Below, piece by piece: positions 1 through 10,854 of a stretch of 64,000 nt of DNA; the stretch's first letter is position 1; every line of letters starts with the position of its first letter. The translations under genes were made by a program, and so were the position numbers. Origin of the DNA: Epiperipatus broadwayi (lineage: Eukaryota > Onychophora > Udeonychophora > Euonychophora > Peripatidae); assembly GCA_028023455.1 (NCBI GenBank), contig JAQFVV010006198.1:33479979-33543978 (forward strand), read 5' to 3'. The notes under the pieces were generated by a model, which saw nothing but the letters and a program-made list of their open reading frames with translations, ran no database searches and had not been told where the DNA came from.

Positions 1-590
1 TACATGAAAAAATTTTTTTTAACCTGCTGAAAACATTTTCCAAGTTTACTTAGTCTAGATTCAAATTCAGGTTATAAACATAAAAGGTTGGATGCACTGC
101 ACTTACATGAAGAAGTACTTCAGACTCAGAGCGTACTCTGATTTAAACCGATGGATTGTGGTTAATAATTTTGTTACTGTGGCGCTGTATTCAAAAAGTT
201 CAATTTTGTTTCAATCTCACATTAAATCGCACACATGTAGATACTTCTGTTAGCAAAAAAAGCTTTATTTCAATGAAGTTTAAATAAGTATTTAGAAATA
301 TTAATTGTTTGCAGATGAAAATCTGTAAGAGAACTTAAAGAATAAAAAGACAGTTAGTATTCTTATTTTTAAATTTGCCTTGAATTAAAATTCCCTGCTT
401 GCTTTGCATAGTGCCCATGCATTGTAATTTTGCTACAAAAAAATTTGCAAACAAAATCTTTAAAACATATCTAAAATTAAATAAAGTTAATACAGTGTAA
501 TAAGCGAGATAATAACATCGTTGATACCAGTTTATCAAATTAGCACGGCCTATAGTTTTATATAATAGATCAGTACATTTTGAATTATAA
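1..590. other. AT-rich intergenic DNA, nothing recognised
   Basis: No coding potential, tRNA-like boxes or repeat family member was recognised. Short reading frames here have composition typical of random AT-rich DNA. Confidence 0.5.
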
Positions 591-715
591 GTGTCAAACT
601 AACTCAACCCACATCTTTGACACCATCCACTTTAGATGAATACAGTAATGATTATTACTATTCATTTACTAAACTGTAGATTGTCTCTAGCAGAGATATA
701 AACTTTAAAACCCTA

Positions 716-880
716 TAATATAATAGAGGTATATATGAGAGATGGTGACCTGGGTCAACTGATGAGTGTTGGTTCAGGATGAAATGCATCTTGAGGGTCA
801 TTTGTCTTTTATCGTATTTTTATTTATATGAATTTTAAAAAAAAAGGTAATAGCATTAAGGTTATTTAATATACTTATAA
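716..880 (+). repeat. Family B repeat copy B-a
   Basis: Direct repeat of 1135-1305. It shares the lead-in ATATATGAGAGATG, the ribozyme core, and a tail containing TTATTTATATGAATTT and a TTTAATATACTTATAA-like end. The two copies are offset by 422 bp. Confidence 0.7.
746..800 (+). ncRNA. Hammerhead-like ribozyme B-a (stem II degraded)
   Basis: CUGAUGA is at 759-765 and GAAA at 781-784. UGCAUC follows (785-790), which can form a loopless 3-bp stem III with cleavage expected after AUC. Stem I pairs UCAA/UUGA next to the core and UGAC/GUCA further out across an internal loop. Stem II is damaged (GUGUU against AGGAU), so this copy is probably inactive. The type I HHR core CUGANGA...GAAA...NUH is established knowledge; the assignment here is by eye. 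Confidence 0.6.
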
Positions 881-1134
881 ACATATTACATGTGGGAAAG
901 AGAAATGTGAGTAACTCCATGTGTGTGTGTGTGCTTAATTTTAAAAAGTCAGATATATTAATTTTTAATTGAGTTTTAAAAGTTTATATCTGTGCTAAAG
1001 ATAATCTCTAGTTTAGTAAATGATTAGTAATAATCATTACTATATTTATCTAAAGTTGATGGTGTCAAAGATGTGGGTTGAGTCAGTTTGACACTTGTAT
1101 TTCCAAATGTAATTATTCAATATAGACATTTTTT

Positions 1135-1305
1135 TTTCATATAATAGAGATATATATGAGAGATGATGATCTTGGGTCAACTGATGAGTGCTGGTTTAAC
1201 ATGAAATGCATCTTGGGGGTCATTTGTCTTTTATTGTGTCTTTATTTATATGAATTTAAAAGAATACATGGCAGTATTGAGATTATTTAATATATTTATA
1301 ATAGA
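1135..1305 (+). repeat. Family B repeat copy B-b
   Basis: Second member of the direct pair with B-a. Sequence before and after the ribozyme core is shared with B-a and with the copy at 46860-46985. Confidence 0.7.
1166..1222 (+). ncRNA. Type I hammerhead ribozyme motif B-b
   Basis: CUGAUGA is at 1181-1187, stem II is GUGCU paired with AACAU (weakened), GAAA is at 1203-1206, and UGCAUC is at 1207-1212 with predicted cleavage after C1212. Stem I pairs GUCAA with UUGGG (one wobble) and an outer UGAUC with GGUCA, separated by an internal loop. All catalytic-core bases are present. The core lies 422 bp from the equivalent point of B-a. Confidence 0.68.
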
Positions 1306-1309
1306 TCAT

Positions 1310-2320
1310 ATTGCTCTATACACTTTGGTACAAAGTTGAGACAAATAAAGACTTGACCAATTTATTAGAATGTTTGGGTTCAATTCATTGCTTTATTGCT
1401 TAAGCACTATGTAAATCTGAGCAAGTGATAATTATTGTCAGTTATTTAATGGTTGAAGGTAAAGATTGTATTAAGTATATTCTAAGCAAAAAATATAAGC
1501 ATTAGATCATTTACTGTAGTTTGTTTGGACATTATATTATGGTCGTTAGGTCATCAATACCTGATTTATATCATTATTAGCACTACAGTGTATATTTGTA
1601 AATTGGTTAGTTAAATGTGAACTAACCCAAGCTTTTAAATAGAAGGGTTACGTAAGTCTTTCTGAGATCAATTAAAAATGGCATATCTATTAACTTAGCA
1701 CGATGATATTTTAACATAATAATGACTAAAAATTTTAATGTTTATTTTAAGTCTCTGTTATTATGTTTAAATAAAGTTTGATTTCCTGTAATTAGCTTAT
1801 AGTGTAATTTTAATTAAGATAAGGAGAATTTCATATATTGAAAAGAAAACAATTTGCATAGAACAATTTGCATAGAAAACAATTTGCATATTCATGAAAT
1901 ATGTGGAAAATATAAACTCTGTGATATTTCTAGTTTAATAGTCAGAGAAATTTATAATAGCAAAGACTAATAGAGAAAATGAAAAATTATTTTAATTTTT
2001 ATTAATATGTAATCTTTTAAAATAATTTAAGATTATTAATATAAATAGAGAGGCTGGAATGTTATTAATATTAAAAAATTTGTGATATCTGGTTGTGACA
2101 GAATAAGTAAGGCTGGTAGTTATTCTTATATAAATATATCTAGATCAGTTCTCAGCTAAGTGAAGTAAAAAAAAGAAACTTGATTTCATCAATTGAATAA
2201 AACACTCTCAATTTTACTTGGATTCTTAAATTTCACATGACTTTTGAGCAATAAACTATATAACACACAGACTACAATATCAAATGTGTGGGTGTAATCT
2301 TATAATTTAATATTTATAAA
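1310..2320. other. AT-rich DNA, no feature recognised
   Basis: Apart from a short local repeat of an AACAATTTGCATAGA-like unit near 1850-1890, no repeat family, coding segment or RNA gene was recognised. Confidence 0.45.
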
Positions 2321-2324
2321 TAAA

Positions 2325-2605
2325 GTAATTAGATATAGGTAAAGTATAACTTTAAAAATTTTATTCACTTAGGAGTTTCGACTAGACTATCCTCATAGTC
2401 TTTGACAACTAACACTTTGAAAGGCTAACCTTCTCACCATTTCAAACAAGACTTAATTAACAAACAGTCAGCAAACGTTAAAATCATGGAATTGTGGGAA
2501 GGTTAGCATTTCAAAATATTAGTTGACAAAGACTATGAGGATAGTCGAAAATGCTCTTAAGTGGATAAAATTATTAAAGTTATACTTTACATATATCTAA
2601 TTATT
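2325..2605. repeat. Foldback element D1
   Basis: The left arm (about 2325-2435) and right arm (about 2500-2605) are reverse complements over roughly 100 bp, including GACTATCCTCATAGTC-like sequence and a TAAAGTATAACTTTAA end. The same arms recur at 33690-33900 (D3) and, as a fragment, at 26335-26390 (D2). No ORF lies between the arms. It is best described as a MITE-like hairpin. Confidence 0.7.
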
Positions 2606-2699
2606 GTATTTATAAATATTCAATTATAAGATTACATATATTGATTTGAAGAAATACAGACATCAAATTATAATATTATTACATATGTACATATATACA

Positions 2700-3060
2700 T
2701 GGGTGTGATTATAATATCAATTCCACCAAGGGCTTTGAACATTCCATCATTGGTTTTGGGATGAAATGGATAGTTGAATAGTTGGAAGGGTGAGAAGATT
2801 GAAGCCTGTTCATTAAAGTTTAAGAAATTGCTATCTTAATATAAACTGAGCACTGATTGTATACATATGTGGGAAATTGTGATCTAACCCAACTGATGAG
2901 TGCTGATTCAGCACAAAATACTTATATTGGGGATCATTTATCTTTTTCACATACATGTTATCATGTGTATCGGGTGTATAAGATAGAGTGGAGGATGAAT
3001 ATAAACTGAAAATCTTAAGTTCAAATCCCTCTTATTACTATAGGAAACATTCAGTATACT
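2700..3060 (+). repeat. Family B2 repeat with mutated hammerhead and tRNA-like tail
   Basis: The order is: a 5' module with the CTTTGAACATTCCATCAT motif; CTTAATATAAACTGAGCACTG; the ribozyme-like core (2880-2936); then a tRNA-like stretch with A-box-like TATCGGGTGTATAAGATAG and B-box-like AAGTTCAAATCCC near 3020-3032. Other copies of this order are at 6600-6900 (minus), 18953-19645 (palindrome), 41230-41630 and 57520-57900. Confidence 0.7.
2880..2936 (+). ncRNA. Degraded hammerhead B2-c
   Basis: CUGAUGA is intact at 2893-2899, and stem II GUGCU/AGCAC is perfect. Stem I (UGAUC/GAUCA plus CCCAA/UUGGG) is preserved. The GAAA box has become AAAA, so the invariant G12 is lost and cleavage is not expected. 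Confidence 0.55.
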
Positions 3061-3296
3061 GAATGAATAGGTTAATTATATACACACACATGCATATATA
3101 ATAACATTAATTTTCTTAGGCCTTCTAAAGAAAGTTTTAAATGTTTCAACTGGCAAAAATCACCTAATTTTGTGTTAGACATATATTTCATCCTGTTGTC
3201 ATCAGTATTTTGGAAAATCAGTTGAGATTCCAACAAACATCATCATTAAATCTCTACTTAATATGCTTACAAAGTTCAACATGATCTTAATACAAT

Positions 3297-3532
3297 AAAC
3301 ATCACATGACCACAGTGGCTGCTGGAGGGTTGCATTAGATGCTAAGATCTAGGTGCAGTGCTCTCAGATCCAAGTCTCCTCACTGATGAAGGCCACAAGC
3401 CAGAAACTAGTCTGGGAATATTGGATGAGTAGGCACTAGATAGGGATTTTATGCACAAGCCTTCTGGCACCCATTGATTACTCTAGCTTGCTGTGTGTGG
3501 CAATACGTATAGTGAGTTTTGCCTGTGTTATG
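3297..3532 (+). repeat. Family A repeat A1
   Basis: It starts with the terminal module AACATCACATGA and continues with GGCTGCTGGAGGGTTGCA, the ribozyme domain, and the 3' part GGGATTTTATGCACAAGCC. The end is variant (GTGTGTGGCAATACG), shared with copy A11 at 59780-59815 but not with most others. No protein is encoded. Confidence 0.8.
3367..3426 (+). ncRNA. Type I hammerhead ribozyme motif A1
   Basis: CUGAUGA is at 3383-3389, stem II GGC-CACAA-GCC follows, GAAA is at 3403-3406, and CUAGUC is at 3407-3412. The palindromic CUAG makes a loopless stem III, and cleavage is expected after the C of GUC. Stem I is formed near the core by UCCUCA against UGGGAA (one mismatch) and, past an internal loop, by AUCCAA against UUGGAU. 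An A.A opposition at the base of stem II is unusual, since most HHRs have a G-C there. Confidence 0.72.
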
Positions 3533-4150
3533 ATCTTAATACCTGAACACAAATTTTACTGGCTTGAAACATAAAATTTCTAACATATTTAAGAATATTT
3601 AATTAAATGTATATATAGAAATAACAGAATATAATATGTGAGTAATGGTTAATTTGATTAACCAGCTAGTTGATTGTTTATTATCTTTTATATAGATATT
3701 TGATGCTTTGATCTTAACTATCATAACAGATATACATATGAACAGATAATACTTTACCCTAAAGTAGATAGAGGAATTAGGATTATTGTCATCTTCTTAA
3801 TGTGACTTCTTACAGCATATAAACATGCATTTGTAATAGTTTTTTTTTTTACTTTTCTATTTTCTTCATTAAATTAATCTTTACTGGTTTTAACTCCTTC
3901 AATAATCCATTATTTTAGTTAGATATTAACATATCCCTTAAAATCTTAACTTTTGACTACCTGCAGTTGTGCTAGTCAAAAAAAATAAATACAATGTAGT
4001 TGATAATTAAAATATATTTAAATAATATTTGCATGAAATAATAATGCATGAGTTATCAACAGTTAAAAATGATCTTTGTTGCATTTTTATAAAAGTATTA
4101 CAAAGAAATCAAGTCATATGCCACATGACCTATTTTAACAAGCTTGTATT
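3533..4150. other. AT-rich intergenic DNA, nothing recognised
   Basis: No repeat family, coding segment or RNA gene was identified in this stretch. Confidence 0.4.
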
Positions 4151-4152
4151 AC

Positions 4153-4345
4153 AAATGTTATATATAGAGCTCGCAAATAAGCTCTTAACAAGCTTTGCAG
4201 AATATTCACAACCCCAGACTGGTTTCTGCTAAGATATTCAAGCATTAGATTAGGAAGCCAGTAACAGAAACTGGTCTGGGGTTGAGGATATTCTGCAAAG
4301 TTTGGTAAGAGCTTATTTGCGAGCTCTATATATAAAAATGTTATA
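4153..4345. repeat. Hairpin element C4 with family C-like ribozyme fragment
   Basis: Arms of about 75 bp (ending in GAGCTCGCAAATAAGCTC and its complement) flank a short loop. The right arm contains GAAACTGGTCTGGGG, matching the GAAA-stem III-GUC-stem I side of family C at 16116-16135. No CUGAUG box is present, so only half of a ribozyme remains. Confidence 0.6.
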
Positions 4346-4523
4346 CATCAAATAAAATAGTTTTAATTTGAATAGTTTACATTTTAACATTCTTTATGAA
4401 ACAGATAGATTAATTAAATTTCATTTCTACCTTGTATTTAATATCTCACTTGTAAGTGAGGCATAAAAAATATCAGTATGTTAAGTTTTTCAGAGCTATT
4501 TTAAAACTTACTTTATTATAGAG

Positions 4524-4890
4524 ACTAAATTCCTCATACAGTAGCACCACTCAGTGCATGCTAATGAGATTAAATTGAAAACATTATTGTGCTTTCATTT
4601 TGAGCTCAAAGCTTTATAGTTAGTTAATAGGATAAAAGGTGGCTGCTGGGGGGGGGTGCATTAGATCCTAAGATCTAGATGCAGTACTCTCAGATCCAAG
4701 ACTCCTCACTGATAAAAGCCACAGCTAGAAACTATTCTGGGGATGTTGGATGAGAAGGCACTAGATGGGGATTTTATGCACTAAACCTTGTCTGGCACTA
4801 AGTGGTGCTACTGAATGGAGAATTTAGCCTCTGTGTAAACAGCTTGTGTAAGCATAAAGAATGGTGATCAGATGATATTTAGTTTTTAAC
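4524..4890 (+). repeat. Family A repeat A2, broken ribozyme
   Basis: It carries the left end module (CATACAGTAGCACCACTCAG), the internal M module (TTGAAAACATT ... GTTAGTTAATAGG), the ribozyme domain and the right end module. The core reads CUGAUAA with GAAACUAUUC, so G8 and the CUAGUC palindrome are both altered. An inactive copy. Confidence 0.75.
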
Positions 4891-5730
4891 TTAGTTTAAC
4901 ATGTGAGAAATATATTTAAAACTAAATTCCTAAAAGTTTATCAAATTCAGTAGTATAACTGATGGTAAATGATAATTTTCACTATTCTTGCTGCACCCAC
5001 AGCTTATTTGCATAAAAATTACTATTGTTATGCATTTTTATATTATACAGTAACAAAGTTTTTAATACAAGTACCATTAAAAAAAAAGCAAGAGAAGAAT
5101 CAATATTCATTAAGATTGATGGCTTATGTAGCTGTTCTTGTGGATTATATATTTACATAATATTTACATAAATTATCATAAGTTATATTACTGAATTTGA
5201 TTAACTTTTAGGATTTCAATTTAAATTTCTCTCTCTCTCATACACACAATAAACTAATTTTTAAAATGGCTATAAAATTTGAACATCGTAGCAATTTTTT
5301 CATACTCAAAAGAAATTTATTTAAAAATATATTTGTCCTATAAATTTTATTTTGGGTATAATTTTGTCCATTTCTCTACTATGTATTTCAATATGGAGGC
5401 TACATTTTCCAACCTCTGTAATCTTTTAATCAGTGTTGCCCTCTTTTTATCTTTTTATGATGTCATGGAAAATAGTTACAATTCAGACACATTTTTATAT
5501 TGCAAATTACCAAAGTTTTTAAAAGAATTAATTTTTTTATTTATCAAGTGACTTATGAAACATAAGCCATCATCTCATTTTTCGATTTATTAAAAATAAA
5601 TAAATAGATATATGAACAATGTTTGATTAACATGATTGATATTGTTTTAAATCTAGCTTTATCCTAATGAGAGTACATTAATAGTTTTTATTAATCATTC
5701 ATTAGATTAGAAATTATGCAAGAATGTGTT
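4891..5730. other. AT-rich DNA, nothing recognised
   Basis: A 90-codon frame at 5279-5551 has no family resemblance and AT-driven composition (mainly F, I, L, Y, K, N). I do not call it a gene. Confidence 0.4.
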
Positions 5731-5737
5731 ATTTTCA

Positions 5738-5830
5738 CTACAGCACTCTCACACAAAGTAGGGACAAGATGTTAAAACTATATCGGATAGAAAGCAGACT
5801 CTATCTTGTGTGAGAGGGGTCTACTGATGA
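5738..5830. repeat. Short hairpin related to the family B tail
   Basis: CACTCTCACACAA near 5748 pairs with TTGTGTGAGAG near 5805. The unit ACAAGATGTTAAAA...GGATAGAAA is shared with 8090-8120, 8445-8475 and 15850-15900, which lie between or beside degraded family B cores. Confidence 0.5.
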
Positions 5831-6590
5831 ATTCATTATAGATTTATCCTGTCTTGTTTTATATATTTGATTGAATAAAATATAAATAAATAAATAAAAT
5901 GTTTACATAGATTTATCACAGAATAAATGTCTCTAACAAAGTATTTTAAAACAAAACAGTGAACGAGAAAATATTACTCTTCAGCTAACCATTATGAGGG
6001 GAGTTTTAATATTTTACTTTAGATTAATAATTGTTAGATACTGATTTATTAACCAAGAATTAGATGGTGCTTTGAACTGATTGTGGACCACATGTGAAAG
6101 TGCAATCCTAAGTTTATTTAAAACTGGATAAAATATACATATTCTATCCAGCTTGAATTCAAACTCTAAATTACTGGTGTGGCAGGAATATGCACTATGC
6201 AAAACTTTTTATACTTGGTACAAATTAAGAAAATTGTCAGTATTTATTACTTTCAGTATATATAGAGCACTAGCATACTTAGTAAATAAATACAAGATGA
6301 TGTCTTCTTTTAAAGATAAATGGTTTGGTGATTTAATCTTGACTAAAATATCAAAGTGACTTGTTACTGGAATCTAAGGTAAGCACTCAAGTTATCTTTT
6401 ATCCATTGTTGTTCTTTATAAGTTACTTTCATGCATACTTGATATTTCACTCTTAGAAATAGACTTAGTATTGGGAAAAGATTCTACTGGTGAGTTTCTG
6501 ATTTACTTCCTAAATAATAAAATAAAAAATGAGTAATCAAAAAGGATTTGAAGACAGACTTTTAAGCTTCCTACAGATATCCTTATCTTA
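5831..6590. other. AT-rich intergenic DNA, nothing recognised
   Basis: No repeat family, coding segment or RNA gene was identified in this stretch. Confidence 0.4.
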
Positions 6591-6599
6591 TATAACTAA

Positions 6600-6905
6600 T
6601 ACACATGACCACACACATGTGAATAAGATAAAAAGATCTCCAATATATGTATTTCATGCTGAACCGGCACACTCATCAGTTGGTCCAAATCATTATCTCC
6701 CATGCATGCATATATATATACACTCAGTGTTCAGTTTATATTAAAAATATCAAACATTCAAACTTTAATGGACTGACTTCAATCTTCTCCATCCTCCAAC
6801 CCTGTAGCCATCCATACCATTGAAAATCTGATCATAGAATGCTTGAACCCTTGTTGATGTCAATATTGCTGTCATACCCATGTTGATCTTGAGTCACTCT
6901 AATCC
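6600..6905 (-). repeat. Family B2 repeat, minus strand
   Basis: Read on the minus strand it carries the 5' module, the AATATAAACTGA lead-in, a ribozyme core at 6635-6691, and the GTGTGTGGTCATGTGTAT start of the tRNA-like tail. Same order as the copies at 2700 and 41230. Confidence 0.7.
6635..6691 (-). ncRNA. Hammerhead-like motif B2-d
   Basis: On the minus strand CUGAUGA (6673-6679) and GAAA (6652-6655) are intact and CCAA/UUGG plus GAUUU/GAUC support stem I. Stem II has gained bases (GUGUGCCGGUUCAGCAU), and stem III (UACAUAUA) is weak. Activity is doubtful. Confidence 0.5.
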
Positions 6906-7410
6906 CTCATGTATATAATCTTAATATGTCCATTTAAATACACAGAGGGAAGAGCAGTATTTGCAATATACTAGCATTGATTTAGAAGAATAAAACTAAA
7001 TGTTTTTGGTTAAATAAAAATCTGTGCTGGGTTTCATTGCTTGGGAACTGAAATACCACTTTATCCCACACAAAACTGACTATGCATGCATTTATTATAT
7101 TTTCCATAAGCATTACAAACTACAAAATCTTTAATCACTATATCTACATTTTGATGTTTTTTCTTCCTTATCATCATCTGAAAACAGTTCTTCTGACTTC
7201 AGAAAAAGATAACAAAGAGAACAACAAGTTAAAGATGGGTTTTGTATTGATTATACAAAACCAGTATGGGGAATAAAACCATGTTCAAATACATTAATGA
7301 CATTCTTGTAATGATGTCTTTTTTATTTCTTGTGATGTTATCTTTTATTTTCATTCTGTAGCAACTTTTTCTTTTTTGAAAGACTTCAGTGCCTCAAATA
7401 ACTGTTAACT
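6906..7410. other. AT-rich intergenic DNA, nothing recognised
   Basis: No repeat family, coding segment or RNA gene was identified in this stretch. Confidence 0.4.
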
Positions 7411-7414
7411 CACA

Positions 7415-7765
7415 GAGGCTAAACTCTCCACACAGTAATGCCACTCAGTGCAAACCAGAGTAACTAATGGATGCAAGCATGTTTGTGTGTAAAATCCCTA
7501 ACTAATGCCTACTCGTCCAATATCCACAGACTAGTTTCTAGCTTGGGGCTTTCATCAGAGAGAAATCTTGGATCTGAGAGCATTGCACCTAGATCTTAGG
7601 ATCTAATGCAACCCTCCATCAGTCACCTTTTACCTTATTAGCTAACCTTCTTGCATCCATTGATTACTCTGGCTTGTACTGAGTGGTGCTACTGTATGGA
7701 GAGTTTAACCTCTGTGTAAACAGCTCGTGTACGCATAAAGATTGGTGATCACATGATGTTGGAAC
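7415..7765 (-). repeat. Family A repeat A3 with inverted end modules
   Basis: The ribozyme domain lies on the minus strand. The block 7650-7765 repeats the right-hand end module in plus orientation (TGCATCCATTGATTACTCTGGCTTG, then the GTGATCACATGATGTT end), so the two ends are inverted repeats of each other, as in A13. Confidence 0.75.
7517..7574 (-). ncRNA. Type I hammerhead ribozyme motif A3
   Basis: Minus strand: CUGAUGA (7552-7558), stem II AGC-CCCAA-GCU, GAAA (7535-7538), then CUAGUC. Outer stem I AUCCAA/UUGGAU (here UCCAA/UUGGA) is kept. The inner stem I is weaker (UCUCUCU against UGUGGA). Stem II carries the AGC/GCU version of the covarying pair. Confidence 0.65.
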
Positions 7766-8010
7766 GTTTAATAACTGCAACTCTTCATTGTATGCTATTT
7801 TCAACCACATCATACCAACAAAAGCATCAATACTGCACTTTTTGGGGTATATGTGGGTCAGTATTTACAAGGGTAACAGGATCTTCCACTTCAATGAAAA
7901 TCATGCTCAAATTCACTATAAAATATATTTTTAAAAAACTCAGTTATTATTAATAATTTGTATTCATCAATCATTAGAATAGAGATTATCCAATAACAAT
8001 ATTTATGTAC

Positions 8011-8480
8011 AGTAATTTTCAGCATGAAATGTGCATCTTGGGGATTATACATTTTTTTCACGTCTTTGGTCATATGTTTATACCCTTCCACAAGATGTTA
8101 AAAGTGGATAGGAACCAGCCTCTACCTTGCATGAAAGTGGTGCAGTGAAATTTACACTACAGAAATATTATTCATTATTGGATAATCTCTAATTTAATGA
8201 ATGACTAATGAAAATTATTCATATACTTCCATCAAGTGGGTTGTGTCAAAGCTGTGAGGGCAGTAAGTTTGACACTTAAAAATTAAACTGTAGTAATTTT
8301 CCCATCTATATATACTAAACAATGATAATATGTATAAGAGAATGTGGTCTGTGCCAACTGCTGGTTTAGCATGAAATGTGTACCTTGGGGATCAGACATC
8401 TTTTTCACATATTTGCTCATATGTTTACAATTACACCCCTCCACAAGGTGTTAAAGGTGAATAGAAACTTGTCCCTATTT
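8011..8480 (+). repeat. Degenerate family B tandem pair (348-bp offset)
   Basis: Two GCATGAAATGTG cores, with GAAA at 8025-8028 and 8373-8376, are each followed by a CTTGGGGAT-like stem I strand and by TTTTTCAC...CATATGTTTA and CCTCCACAAGGTGTTAAA-type sequence. Between them lies the GTGTCAAAGCTGTGAGG hairpin-arm module (8235-8275). Both have lost the CUGAUGA box, so neither can cleave. The repeated order shows the tandem arrangement. Confidence 0.65.
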
Positions 8481-9155
8481 TGCAGGAAAGTGGCATAGTG
8501 AAAATTACAGAAATATTTTTCAATTATTATTCTCTCATATAATAAGCTCAACCCAATGAAATTGTATCTTACAATAATAGACTCAATATTACCACATTTA
8601 GCAAGTTGAGTAACATATAGATTCATCAATTGATCTGACTATCATATTTTCAAAATACAGAACATCTTTTTCCAAAAATATTTCTATTACTTCAATAGAG
8701 AATTCATATCTAACTTCCATATGATAAATTTGGCAATAATATCAATTCTATATACTATTAATTTCTTAGAAGTGATTGCATTATTATGATGTGGTCTATT
8801 TTTAAATTTATCAGATGCATAATGAGCTCATTGAAGTTTGTATTGTGCCTCAATATCCAAGTCCATTATTGTATCTCTAAAAAGCTACCAAGATATTTAG
8901 ATTGATATTTTTACTCAATTATTTAATACATTTCAGATAAATAGCTTTCTAAATGTAAGACTAAAGTATAACAATTCTATATCTTTCAGGAATAAAGTTT
9001 TTCAAACATCATGATTAGAATATAAATTTGTGAAAATTCAAGATATTATCTGGTATATTTTTCAATAATCCATTTTCAATGCTGCAATAATCATCAAATC
9101 ATGTAAAAATAACTGCAGACCAACTAAATATATTTTAAATCCTTAAAATAATAAC
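8481..9155. other. AT-rich intergenic DNA, nothing recognised
   Basis: No repeat family, coding segment or RNA gene was identified in this stretch. Confidence 0.4.
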
Positions 9156-9159
9156 CAAT

Positions 9160-9520
9160 TTTCCATACAGTAGTGCCACCCAGTGAAAGCTATGGTAACC
9201 ACTGGATGCTGTATGATTTATGCATAAAGTTCTTATCTATTCATGCAATATCCCCAGACTAGTTTATAGCTTGTGGCTTTCATCATTGAAGAGCCTTGGA
9301 TCTAAGATCATGGAACCTAGATCTAAGGATCTAATACAACCCTCTAGCAGCCAGATTTGCCTATTTAGTTAACTATAAAGATATGAGCCCAATATAAAAA
9401 CATAATAATATTTTTAATCCAATTAATTAGCTCAAATAGTCATGCAGATCTGAAACCACTTCAGTATCTGAACATTTTGGCATTTTATTTTTTTAATAAC
9501 CACTGTAGCTCATGGTCACC
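9160..9520 (-). repeat. Family A repeat A4, degenerate
   Basis: The end module (CATACAGTAGTGCCACCCAG), a ribozyme remnant and the M module (GCAGCC ... TTTAATAACCACTG) are present on the minus strand. The core reads AUGAUGA with UAAA in place of GAAA. An inactive, old copy. Confidence 0.7.
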
Positions 9521-9985
9521 ATTTCCTAAGACTGAATAAGCTTAGAAGATGGTGAATTTATGATGATTTAGTGATTTTTAAATCCTTTACACTAAGGTTG
9601 ATTGGTAGAATAATTAGAAAAATAAAAATATTATGATAAATGATAGCATTTGATTATCATTGATGAAAGCTTATCTCATAACATAATTTTATTGTTGTAT
9701 CTTAAGAATTGCCATGAAATTTTACTAAGCTCTTATCAGTAAAGTGCATTAGACAGTACTTTACACAATCTGTTTAACTGTACTTTTTATAGAAGCTAAT
9801 CTCCAAATCCAGTTTATTGTGCTTATATTAATTTTTTTTTTTTTTTGCCAAAAGCACTTAGTAGTAAATTAAGACAGCCAGCCAATCATTTCTGAATCTG
9901 AGAAATATAAATAAGCCCATTGATCTTAAAATTAATATTACTGGAAATAAAATATATATATCAGTTACAAAATAAATATATATTG
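9521..9985. other. AT-rich intergenic DNA, nothing recognised
   Basis: No repeat family, coding segment or RNA gene was identified in this stretch. Confidence 0.4.
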
Positions 9986-9989
9986 CATT

Positions 9990-10262
9990 ACCAAATCCAG
10001 ATAATATTAATACCATTTATGTTCTTTATTACTTTTTACAATGCTTTTTACAACACACCATTGATGGTTTCGATTGCCCCAACAATCTTCTTCAGAACTT
10101 TTACTTATATTTTCAAATCTTAATTTGAAAATGTAAGTAGAAGTAATTTGAAATTATAAATAGAGGTTCTGAAGAAGATTGCTGGGGCAATCGAAACACC
10201 AATAGTAGATTGTAAAAGGCATTGTAAAAAATAAAGAATATAAAATGATATTAATATTATAC
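9990..10262. repeat. Foldback element E1 with CUGAAGA...GAAA arms
   Basis: The left arm (about 9990-10105) and right arm (about 10150-10262) are reverse complements. Each arm reads CTGAAGAAGATTGYTGGGGC then AATCGAAAC. This has a CUGANGA box, a strong 6-bp stem (GAUUGC/GCAAUC) and GAAA, but I could not pair a stem I or place a good NUH site. Related arms occur in E2 and E3. Confidence 0.65.
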
Positions 10263-10850
10263 AAAACAAATTATAGTAATAATTTTTAAATATTGTCAGG
10301 TCTCAACTCCCACCCCTTTCTCAATGCGAGTCTTATTGTTGTTGTATTCTTGGAAGCATAAAAGTAAACACATTCATATTATAAATAAAATAGTTACTTC
10401 TAAGTATGGAGATTATCTAGTTTATAAATCTACTTGCTGATATTACTAATATGTGCAAATTAATAGCATTAGTTTTAGATGCATTGTGGGCAAATAATCC
10501 ATAATATTCGTTTCAATGTTATGTATTGCATTTACTTAATTCATCATTTGGCAAACGTGTTCTTTTAAGCTTTGAGTAGTATCCTACATTTTAAATAAAT
10601 TATTAAAAATTTATATTAGATTTTCATTAATTCTTCTATTTCAATGTCTGAACATGCATACTGAAATATCATCTCTAGCTATAGGTGTTCTAAAATAAGA
10701 AGATCTTTAAAATTGAAGAAATTCAAAAAGCATTTTGTTTTGACTTTTATAACTTGTTATTTCCTAATTTGCATAATATTAGAGCATGAGAATAAACTGA
10801 ATCTGAAAGACATTTTCTACATCACATATTATGTCAAAACTTTATTTAAT
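10263..10850. other. AT-rich intergenic DNA, nothing recognised
   Basis: No repeat family, coding segment or RNA gene was identified in this stretch. Confidence 0.4.
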
Positions 10851-10854
10851 CACT

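Larger units (their letters stand above)
591..1094. repeat. Inverted repeat (about 120-bp arms) enclosing a family B hammerhead repeat
   Basis: The left arm (591-711) starts GTGTCAAACT. The right arm (973-1094) ends AGTTTGACAC and is its near-complete reverse complement over about 120 bp. The 262-bp spacer holds ribozyme-like core B-a. Related arms with the GTGTCAAA motif recur near 8230-8275 and 46690-46815, again upstream of a ribozyme core, so this hairpin module belongs to the same element. Reading both arms directly shows the complementarity; the role of the hairpin is unknown. Confidence 0.75.

Noticed and set aside
2325-2605. D-family foldbacks as hammerheads (GACUAUGAGGAUAGUCGAAA)
   Set aside because: The sequence looks like CUGAUGA...GAAA with a missing base, but the complementary bases form a simple hairpin, no NUH/stem I arrangement fits, and D3 lacks the pattern.
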